Assembly: GCA_027065215.1 (NCBI GenBank)
Contig: JAMOOT010000147.1
Location: 1-10,906 of the forward strand
Source: Candidatus Omnitrophota bacterium
Lineage (GTDB): Bacteria; Omnitrophota; Gorgyraeia; S143-82
DNA length: 10,906 nucleotides
Direction: 5' to 3'
Shown one piece after another: positions 5,749 to 10,906 of the stretch. The position numbers and the translations under genes were made by a program. Positions within the stretch are counted from its first letter, which is position 1, and each line of letters starts with the position of its first letter. Below the pieces are notes generated by a model. It did not search any database. It was not told the origin of the DNA and saw nothing but the letters and a program-made list of their open reading frames with translations.

Positions 5749-6024
5749 ATGGACTTAGGGCTTGGGTTGAGTCGAGCAACCTTTCGGGTCTACGGTTCAG
5801 AAAGGGAAAAGTTGAAACGGGCCTGTCAGGAGATGGAGTCTACTTTTTTGTATACCCTGCTTAAAGAAATGAGCAAGGGATTGGGAAAGGATTTGTTTTC
5901 TTCTGATTTCTCTCAAGGGATATACCGTGATCTCCGGAATATGGAATTGTCAAGGGTCCTGGCCCAGAGGTCTCCACTTGGATTAACAGATCTGGTCTAC
6001 AAGGCAATGGATAAATTTTTATAA
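5749..6024 (+). CDS. flgJ: Rod-binding protein, FlgJ N-terminal domain only
   Basis: 91 residues, matching only the N-terminal rod-binding domain of enterobacterial FlgJ (about 313 residues). The recognisable pattern is KRACQEMESTFLYTLLKEM (23-41), SQGIYRDLRNMELSRVLAQR (55-74) and PLGLTDLVYKAM (76-87). It acts as the scaffold or cap for rod assembly. The C-terminal glucosaminidase domain that opens the peptidoglycan is absent, as in many non-enterobacterial species, so a separate hydrolase must do this job. AAGGAGG sits before the ATG, 9 nt after flgI. The stop codon TAA (6022-6024) is also the first part of the sigma-28 -35 element. Confidence 0.88.
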   Translation: MDLGLGLSRATFRVYGSEREKLKRACQEMESTFLYTLLKEMSKGLGKDLFSSDFSQGIYRDLRNMELSRVLAQRSPLGLTDLVYKAMDKFL

Positions 6025-6048
6025 AGTATGGATTTTTTTGTCCGATAA
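6022..6048 (+). promoter_or_regulatory. Sigma-28 (FliA) promoter of the flgN-flgK-flgL-fliW-csrA operon
   Basis: TAAAGTAT (6022-6029), exactly 11 bp (6030-6040), then TCCGATAA (6041-6048), against the enterobacterial consensus TAAAGTTT-N11-GCCGATAA: one mismatch in each element and exact spacing. Start predicted near 6055, giving a leader of about 33 nt before flgN at 6088. The downstream genes are the classic late class. The -35 element begins on the flgJ stop codon. Confidence 0.9.
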
Positions 6049-6087
6049 ATGTAGTAGAAGAGGTTAGCGAAGGGAGGTATCGAGACA

Positions 6088-6555
6088 ATGTGGAATGAAC
6101 TCCAGTCAGTATTGCAAGAAGAGATCAAACTACATCGTAAGTTGAAGGAGACCTTGGGGAGTTTGCGGGAGGCGATTGTCTTGCGAGATAGTGTTAAGTT
6201 AGAGGAGATCTTAGAATTTCAATCTGAGTTGGGGAAGGAGATTCAGAATTTAGAAAACAAGAGAGTGGCCTTGTGTAGGAAATTGATTCAGCAAGAGGGA
6301 GTTATAAGACTTTCTGAATTAGTGGAGTATGCACCTAAGTCTATGAGAAAGGTTTTCGTCCGTTTACGCAATGAGATGATATCTTTGCTTGAACAGATCC
6401 AGAGGGAAGTTCGGGTGATGCGTTATGTGGTGCGGACAGTTTTAGGCTACGTGGAGGAAATGATATCTATATTTACGGCAGGAGAATTAATGGCGTATGA
6501 CTCTACGGGATCTAAGGTGAGGAGTAAGGGGTATATTTATTCTGCCTCGGCCTAA
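6088..6555 (+). CDS. flgN: FlgN-like export chaperone for FlgK and FlgL
   Basis: 155 residues, within the usual FlgN range (about 140-160). The protein is almost wholly helical: long amphipathic, coiled-coil-like helices at about 1-30, 33-68 and 85-130 (LEEILEFQSELGKEIQNLEN), then a flexible C-terminal tail AYDSTGSKVRSKGYIYS. Helical hairpins with a short tyrosine/glycine tail are typical of FlgN, which binds FlgK and FlgL in the cytoplasm and delivers them to the export gate. Sequence identity in the family is low, so the call rests on the fold pattern, the size and the position directly before flgK and flgL. AGGGAGG lies about 10 nt before the ATG. It is the first gene after the sigma-28 promoter. 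No flgM lies beside it. Confidence 0.82.
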   Translation: MWNELQSVLQEEIKLHRKLKETLGSLREAIVLRDSVKLEEILEFQSELGKEIQNLENKRVALCRKLIQQEGVIRLSELVEYAPKSMRKVFVRLRNEMISLLEQIQREVRVMRYVVRTVLGYVEEMISIFTAGELMAYDSTGSKVRSKGYIYSASA

Positions 6556-6571
6556 ATAATTGGGAGAAAAG

Positions 6572-8281
6572 ATGAGTGGATTCGCTGGATTATCTATTGC
6601 AATGCGGGCATTGCGTGCGGCGCAGATGTCTATGGAGGTATCGGGACATAATATTGCCAATGCCAATACCCCTGGATATTCCCGTCAAAGAGTGGAGTTA
6701 GTTGAGTCTTTGCCTGATCTTACTCCGTGGGGTGTGAAGGGCACAGGGGTTGAGATCTCCCGCATTGCGCGGGTAAGAGAGGAATATCTTGATCTCCAGT
6801 TGAGGAATGAGACCAAACTATTGGGGCAGTGGGAGGAGATAGAGAAGTTCTTGAGCCGATTAGAACTATATTTCAATGAGCCTTCAGATGAAGGGCTTAA
6901 TAATCTTATGTCTGAATTTTGGGCTCGCTGGCAGGACCTGTCTCTTACCCCGGAAGAGCAGACCTCTCGTAGCAATCTTTTGCAACAATCGGATGTCTTG
7001 GCTAATGCCTTTAATACGCTTTATGATAAGATGCAAGACCTCCGTTATGATGCAGATGAGGCAATAAAGTCGTACATCCAGGAGATTAATAGTTTGGCCC
7101 AAAATATCGCTTCATTGAATAAGCAGATAAGGTTCTATGAAGTGGGAGATGCTGTTGCAAATGATTTGAGGGATCAAAGGGATGAGATGTTACGTGAATT
7201 GTCAGAGTTGATTGATTTTAATAGCGAAGAGCAGCCGGATGGCACAATTTTGGTGAGCATAGGCGGTGTGAACTTGGTAAATAAGGTCTTTACCGAGGAG
7301 ATGTCTTACCGTTTCAACGAAGAGGGGCATATAGTCCCTATATGGAAGACGAATAATGCTCCGGTTGAAATCAAGGCCGGGAAATTAAAGGGTGTATTGG
7401 ATGCCAGAGATAATAAGATCCCAACCTATATCTCACGGATTAACGAAATAGCACGGGCTATAATCTCGGAGGTGAACAAACAACATAGTAAGGGGTGGGG
7501 ATTAGAGGCATTTTCCTCACTGCGTTCGGCTTATTCAATAAGTGATACAGGGGAAGAAATAAGTTCTTCCGACAGTGGTTTGACCTTCTACAATGTAGTC
7601 AATGACGGAGATTTTGTAATTACAGTCAACGATGATAGTGGAAACACCGTATCCACTGACACAGTGAATATAGTAACGGGGGCAGGAGGGACTACGACTG
7701 ATGATATAGTTTCAACCATTGGATCAGACTTCACGTCGGGTATTTCACATCTACGGGCCTATGTTGATAGTGATGGGTATTTGAATATAGAGGCTGAGGC
7801 GGGCTATAGATTTTTCATAAATCAGGATACCAGTGGTGCATTGGCTGCCTTGGGTTTGAATACGTTTTTCAAGGGGGAAGACGCTGGTACTATAGCCGTA
7901 AATGATCCAATTGTTGAGAACGTCAAGTTTATTGCCGCTTCTTCCTCGGGCGAGATCGGTGATGGAAATAATGCAGTGGAGATTGCTCAATTAAAGGATG
8001 CCACTCTTATGGATAATGAGAGCGCCACGATATATGACTATTATGCCTCGACATTGGGGGTCTTGGGGGTAGATAAAAAAGAGTCTGAAAATCTTAAAAA
8101 AGGGCAAGAAGTCTTGATAACGCATATAAAAAATAGCATAGAAGATGTTTCAGGGGTTTCGTTGGATGAAGAGGCTATGAATTTGCTTAAATTTCAGCAT
8201 TCTTACCAGGCTGCCGCCAGGTTCTTAGGGGTTATTGACGAGATGCTTGATACTCTTATAAACGAGGTGGGTAGGAGATGA
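6572..8281 (+). CDS. flgK: Hook-filament junction protein 1, FlgK (HAP1)
   Basis: 569 residues. The N-terminal D0/D1 region has SIAMRALRAAQMSMEVSGHN and IANANTPGYSRQRVEL (28-43), then helices to about 210 including NDLRDQRDEMLRELSELIDF. A beta-rich D2/D3 region (about 325-460) includes LRAYVDSDGYLNIEAEAGY and SGALAALGLNTFFKG (421-435). The C-terminal D0 is GVSLDEEAMNLLKFQHSYQAAARF (528-551) and DEMLDTLINEV. FlgK caps the hook and joins it to FlgL and the filament; FlgN chaperones it. The ATG at 6572 is chosen over an in-frame TTG at 6560 because GGGAGA (6562-6567) fits as ribosome binding site and MSGF matches the family. The stop overlaps flgL (ATGA). Confidence 0.97.
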   Translation: MSGFAGLSIAMRALRAAQMSMEVSGHNIANANTPGYSRQRVELVESLPDLTPWGVKGTGVEISRIARVREEYLDLQLRNETKLLGQWEEIEKFLSRLELYFNEPSDEGLNNLMSEFWARWQDLSLTPEEQTSRSNLLQQSDVLANAFNTLYDKMQDLRYDADEAIKSYIQEINSLAQNIASLNKQIRFYEVGDAVANDLRDQRDEMLRELSELIDFNSEEQPDGTILVSIGGVNLVNKVFTEEMSYRFNEEGHIVPIWKTNNAPVEIKAGKLKGVLDARDNKIPTYISRINEIARAIISEVNKQHSKGWGLEAFSSLRSAYSISDTGEEISSSDSGLTFYNVVNDGDFVITVNDDSGNTVSTDTVNIVTGAGGTTTDDIVSTIGSDFTSGISHLRAYVDSDGYLNIEAEAGYRFFINQDTSGALAALGLNTFFKGEDAGTIAVNDPIVENVKFIAASSSGEIGDGNNAVEIAQLKDATLMDNESATIYDYYASTLGVLGVDKKESENLKKGQEVLITHIKNSIEDVSGVSLDEEAMNLLKFQHSYQAAARFLGVIDEMLDTLINEVGRR

Positions 8282-9504
8282 GGATATCGACAAATATGGT
8301 TTATGAAAAGGCCTATAGGAATCTTACTCTTGCCTTTGACAGATTTATTAGACTGCAAGAAAAGATGGCTACTGGGAAGCGGATAAATCGCCCTTCTGAT
8401 GCCCCGGCGGATGTGCCTCAGGATCTTTTATACCGAAAAGAAATAAAAGATTCACAGGAATATCAGTCGATAATCAATCATGCCTCTTCTTGGATGAGTG
8501 TTGCTGATACATCCCTTTCGAATGTAGTCCAGTTATTAAATAATGCCAAGGCCATTGCATTACAACAAGGTAGTGATTCGGCTGATGAGCAGACTCGAAT
8601 GAGCGCTGCTTTACAGGTAGATAGTCTTATTTCTCAAATCGTGCAGTTGGCCAATACCAGACATGGTAATAGGTATATATTCTCTGGGTATAAGACCAGG
8701 ACGCAACCTTTTAGCCGCGAGTTGGTCGCTGGTAAAGAGGTTGTTCGGTATAATGGAGATGATGGGGTGATGTTTATAGAAATTGGTAAAGGTGTTAAGA
8801 TGCAGTTGAACCAGATAGGAAAAGACATATTCTCTAATCCTGATACAGAGATACAGGGGGCAAATGTTAATTCCACATCTTCGCCGATAACAGAGTCAAC
8901 CCCACTTTCCACGTTTAATGGAGGCAGCGGTGTTAATGCTGGGACTGTAACAATACATAATGGTAATCAAACGGCAGTTATAACAGTAAATGCAACTGAT
9001 ACGGTCGGTGATATATTGCAAGCAATCAATAATGCTGGTATCAATGTAGAGGCAGAGATAAATCAGGATGGGACCGGGATAAATATTCGGTCCTTGGTGA
9101 GCGGGACAGAATTGCGAGTAGAGGATAATCAGACAGCGCGTGATTTGGGTATTGTTGGAGTGGCAGAGTCTGAAGATATATTTGGGGTTTTGTTGAGGCT
9201 TAAGGATGGATTGGAATCGAATGATTCTAATAAGATATTGAAGGCGGCTAACCAGATAGATTCGGTACTGGATAAGGCACTTCAGGCTTGGGTAGAGGTG
9301 GGTACTCGTGCTAAGAGATTAGAGATGACTCGCACAAAATTAGGGAGTGAAACGATAAATACTACAGAGTTATTGTCCGAAATAGAAGACGCTGATATGG
9401 CAGATGTTACAGTAAAGTTAGCCAAAGAGCAAAATATATATCAATCCCTTCTTAAGTCTATCACCACCATTATTCAACCGTCTCTTTTGGATTTTCTGAA
9501 ATAA
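8278..9504 (+). CDS. flgL: Hook-filament junction protein 3, FlgL (HAP3), with hook-IN insertion
   Basis: 408 residues, about 90 more than E. coli FlgL (317). The flagellin-like N-terminal helical domain contains MRISTNMVYEKAYRN, LQEKMATGKRINRPSDAPAD (26-45) and NTRHGNRYIFSGYKTRTQPF (126-145). The C-terminal D1/D0 helices (about 300-408) include GTRAKRLEMTRTKL and EIEDADMADVTVKLAKEQNIYQSLL split over 368-392. Between them, about 205-285, is a segment with GVNAGTVTIHNGNQTAVI and TVGDILQAINNAGI, the pattern of the flagellin hook-IN motif also seen in FliD, FlgK and large flagellins. It accounts for the extra length and would form a surface domain. FlgL joins FlgK to flagellin. The start overlaps the flgK stop by ATGA. 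Confidence 0.95.
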   Translation: MRISTNMVYEKAYRNLTLAFDRFIRLQEKMATGKRINRPSDAPADVPQDLLYRKEIKDSQEYQSIINHASSWMSVADTSLSNVVQLLNNAKAIALQQGSDSADEQTRMSAALQVDSLISQIVQLANTRHGNRYIFSGYKTRTQPFSRELVAGKEVVRYNGDDGVMFIEIGKGVKMQLNQIGKDIFSNPDTEIQGANVNSTSSPITESTPLSTFNGGSGVNAGTVTIHNGNQTAVITVNATDTVGDILQAINNAGINVEAEINQDGTGINIRSLVSGTELRVEDNQTARDLGIVGVAESEDIFGVLLRLKDGLESNDSNKILKAANQIDSVLDKALQAWVEVGTRAKRLEMTRTKLGSETINTTELLSEIEDADMADVTVKLAKEQNIYQSLLKSITTIIQPSLLDFLK

Positions 9505-9513
9505 GGGTATAAT
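9485..9513 (+). promoter_or_regulatory. Possible weak internal promoter before fliW-csrA
   Basis: An exact TATAAT (9508-9513) lies in the short gap after flgL, with an extended G three bases upstream. The best -35 at 16-18 bp is poor (TTTTGG/TTTGGA). It could supply basal FliW and CsrA independent of sigma-28, but only the -10 is convincing. Confidence 0.25.
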
Positions 9514-9539
9514 TAGAGTAATTTAGAGGGAGATGTGAT

Positions 9540-9983
9540 ATGAAAGTTCAAACAAAAAGGTTTGGTGAGATAAGTATATCCAATCAGGATGTCATAGAGT
9601 TCCCCCAGGGGATCCCAGGATTTTCTGGCAAAAAGAGATTTGTTTTACTTAAAGAAGGAGATGGGCCATTTTATTGGTTACAGAGTTTGGACGATCCCTC
9701 GCTTGCCTTTGTTGTTACTAATCCTCTTTTCTTTGCTCCGGATTATCGGATAAAACTCCATCGAGATCAATTAAAAGATATAGATCTAACGGACCTTGCT
9801 AACGGAGAAGTTTGGGTATTTGTCTCTATCCGTAGGGAGCCGTTTAGGGTGACGATAAACCTTCAAGCCCCTATTTTGGTAAATAGGGTAACCGGATTGG
9901 CTAAGCAGGTCTTGTTGCCTCCAGAGGAGTATCCCCTGCAGTATGAGATCTTACGAGCAGAGAAAGAAGAGGTGGCAAGTTAG
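9540..9983 (+). CDS. fliW: Flagellar assembly factor FliW
   Basis: 147 residues, the normal FliW length (about 140-150). Family motifs are visible in order: FGEISIS (8-14), IEFPQGIPGF (19-28), WLQSLDDPSLAFVV (46-59), NLQAPILVN (107-115), then G-x-AKQVLL and EYPLQYEI (130-137). It is a small cytoplasmic beta-barrel protein. In Bacillus subtilis and Campylobacter, FliW binds either free flagellin or CsrA and antagonises CsrA, so flagellin translation follows filament secretion. The gene sits 35 nt after flgL, with GAGGGAG before the ATG, and its stop is 1 nt before the csrA start, the standard fliW-csrA arrangement. Confidence 0.97.
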   Translation: MKVQTKRFGEISISNQDVIEFPQGIPGFSGKKRFVLLKEGDGPFYWLQSLDDPSLAFVVTNPLFFAPDYRIKLHRDQLKDIDLTDLANGEVWVFVSIRREPFRVTINLQAPILVNRVTGLAKQVLLPPEEYPLQYEILRAEKEEVAS

Positions 9984-9984
9984 A

Positions 9985-10227
9985 ATGTTAGTTTTAGCGA
10001 GGAAAGTTGGGGAGAGTGTGATAATAGGAGATAGTATTGAGATAACTATTGTAGACCTTCGAGGGGATGTTGTTAGGTTAGGTATAAAGGCGCCAGTGGA
10101 TGTGCCGGTTTATAGAAAAGAGATATATGAACAAATAGTGAGAGAAAACCTTGCTTCTTCGGATGTTGATCTGTCTTTGGAAGAGTTAGGGAATATAATT
10201 CCTACTCCCCCTGATAAGAAGAAATGA
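9985..10227 (+). CDS. csrA: Carbon storage regulator CsrA, FliW-partner type
   Basis: 80-residue dimeric RNA-binding protein that represses translation by binding A(N)GGA motifs in mRNA leaders. Key residues Leu4, Arg6 (MLVLARKVGES), Val42 and Arg44 (DVPVYRKEIY) are present. Position 43 is Tyr where E. coli has His. It is longer than E. coli CsrA (61) because of a C-terminal extension (about 58-80, DLSLEELGNIIP), the part that contacts FliW in FliW-regulated CsrA proteins. The ATG at 9985 is chosen over an in-frame ATG at 9943 because MLVLxRKxGES is the invariant family start. It lies 1 nt after the fliW stop, with AGAGGT about 11 nt upstream. Its stop overlaps the next gene (ATGA). Confidence 0.97.
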   Translation: MLVLARKVGESVIIGDSIEITIVDLRGDVVRLGIKAPVDVPVYRKEIYEQIVRENLASSDVDLSLEELGNIIPTPPDKKK

Positions 10228-10814
10228 ATCTTGCCCTTTTTGACTTTGATGGGACAATAACAAAGAAAGAGACCATTTCCGAGTTTTTGAGATTTTGTAT
10301 TGGGAATACACGATTTGTTCTTGCTGTCGTCAGGGTCTTCCCATCCATATTAGGTTATTTTTCTGGCCTGATCGGAAATCAGGAGGTAAAAGAAAGATTG
10401 CTCTTTGAAACTGTGGGTGGATGGCAAGAAGAGTGGTTGGTGGAAAAGGGGCAGGAATTTGCTAAGAAGAGGTTGCCATCCTTAATTAGACCGAAGGCGT
10501 TGGAACAAATTCGATGGCATAAAGAGAGAGGGGATAGGATTGTTTTGATTTCCGCTTCCTTGATCTATTATCTGCGGCCTTGGGCTGATATTGTGGGGAT
10601 AAAGGAGGTCATTGGTGTAGAGTTGGAAATAGCGGATGGACGGATAACAGGGAAATTGTTGGGGAAGAATTGTTATGGCGCGGAAAAGGTCCGTCGATTA
10701 AAAGAGTTGTTGGATATATCAAATTTTGATGAAATATACGCTTATGGTGATAGCCGGGGAGATAGGGAGATGTTGGCCTTGGCTAACTATCCGTTTTTTC
10801 GGCCATTTAAGTGA
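10224..10814 (+). CDS. HAD-IB family phosphatase-like hydrolase (SerB-like)
   Basis: 196-residue haloacid dehalogenase-type phosphohydrolase. Motif I is FDFDGTIT, with nucleophile Asp7 and acid/base Asp9. Motif II is VLISAS (Ser110), motif III Lys155 (GAEKVRRL), and motif IV is YGDSRGDREML (Asp176, Asp180). All catalytic residues are intact. A helical C1 cap (about 15-90) lies between motifs I and II, as in subfamily IB, whose members include phosphoserine phosphatase and several small-metabolite or lipid phosphatases. The ending YPFFRPFK is also common in the IB group. The substrate cannot be told from sequence. The start overlaps the csrA stop by ATGA, so it is translated with csrA, but I know of no established flagellar or Csr role. 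No terminator is visible in the 92 bases after it. Confidence 0.85.
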   Translation: MNLALFDFDGTITKKETISEFLRFCIGNTRFVLAVVRVFPSILGYFSGLIGNQEVKERLLFETVGGWQEEWLVEKGQEFAKKRLPSLIRPKALEQIRWHKERGDRIVLISASLIYYLRPWADIVGIKEVIGVELEIADGRITGKLLGKNCYGAEKVRRLKELLDISNFDEIYAYGDSRGDREMLALANYPFFRPFK

Positions 10815-10906
10815 TTTAGGATTTGAGATTGGATAAGAATTTTGTTATTCCCGATAGGTAATCTTTTTGTGATTCTATAAAGCAGTTAGTGTGTGTGCCT
10901 TTGGGG

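Noticed and set aside
6068..6082. CGA/TCG mini-hairpin displaying GGGAGG before flgN, as a CsrA target
   Set aside because: A 3-bp stem is too weak, and any purine-rich ribosome binding site contains GGA; no second site was evident.
6560..6571. TTG start adding four residues to FlgK
   Set aside because: The TTG overlaps the region that serves as ribosome binding site for the ATG at 6572, and the family starts MSG.
8883..8890. Exact sigma-28 -10 sequence GCCGATAA inside flgL
   Set aside because: The expected -35 position (8864-8871) reads ATGTTAAT and does not match TAAAGTTT; the site is within coding sequence with no gene starting after it.
9943..9984. 14-residue N-terminal extension of CsrA
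   Set aside because: CsrA starts with MLVLxRK; the extra codons are the end of fliW in another frame.
10831..10851. Possible terminator hairpin GGATAA...TTATTCC after the HAD gene
   Set aside because: The stem is short, AT-rich and needs a bulge, and no T-run follows directly.
10834..10857. TAAGAATT and CCCGATAG after the HAD gene, resembling a sigma-28 promoter
   Set aside because: The spacing is only 8 bp instead of 11 and both elements carry mismatches; the downstream gene is outside the window.

Overview
The window comes from a motile, two-membrane (diderm), probably anaerobic bacterium. FlgH (L-ring) and FlgI (P-ring) require an outer membrane and peptidoglycan. Sigma-54-type and sigma-28-type promoter sequences are visible. 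The left edge carries a PerR-like repressor, a Prx6-type peroxiredoxin and the first codons of what looks like desulfoferrodoxin, a typical anaerobe peroxide/superoxide defence set. Heavy use of AGA/AGG and ATA codons and the archaeal-like peroxiredoxin tail hint at a thermophilic lineage. Gene order resembles Thermodesulfobacteriota, Nitrospirota or neighbouring phyla, but the window does not fix the taxon.

Layout. Positions 1-1194 (minus strand) hold an oxidative-stress operon read leftward: perR, then prx (overlapping perR by 29 nt), then the start of a gene resembling superoxide reductase that runs off the window. A 311-bp divergent intergenic region (1195-1505) carries a near-consensus sigma-70 promoter for perR, which would give an almost leaderless mRNA. 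It also carries a near-perfect sigma-54 promoter for the flagellar genes, two PerR-box-like sequences and two small palindromes.

Positions 1506-6024 (plus) are a tight rod/ring operon: flgF, flgG, flgA, flgH, flgI and a short flgJ with only the rod-binding domain. A sigma-28 promoter starts on the flgJ stop codon and drives a second block (6088-10814): flgN, flgK, flgL, fliW, csrA and a HAD-IB phosphatase-like gene. Several junctions are ATGA overlaps. Positions 10815-10906 hold no gene or terminator that I can support.

How it works together. FlgF and FlgG build the rod, FlgJ is its scaffold, FlgA chaperones FlgI into the P-ring, and FlgH forms the L-ring. Once the hook-basal body is finished and sigma-28 is free, the second promoter can supply the FlgN chaperone and its clients FlgK and FlgL (hook-filament junction). 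It also supplies the FliW/CsrA pair, which in other bacteria adjusts flagellin translation. The early-to-late switch can thus be read directly from the DNA. Hook (flgE, flgD), flagellin, flgM, fliA and the sigma-54 activator are not in the window.

Most of the content is conventional. The more unusual points are the near-leaderless perR transcript, PerR-like sites next to a flagellar sigma-54 promoter, an FlgH without a recognisable lipobox, an FlgL with a hook-IN insertion, and a phosphatase gene translationally coupled to csrA. I did not find a clearly new biological system.
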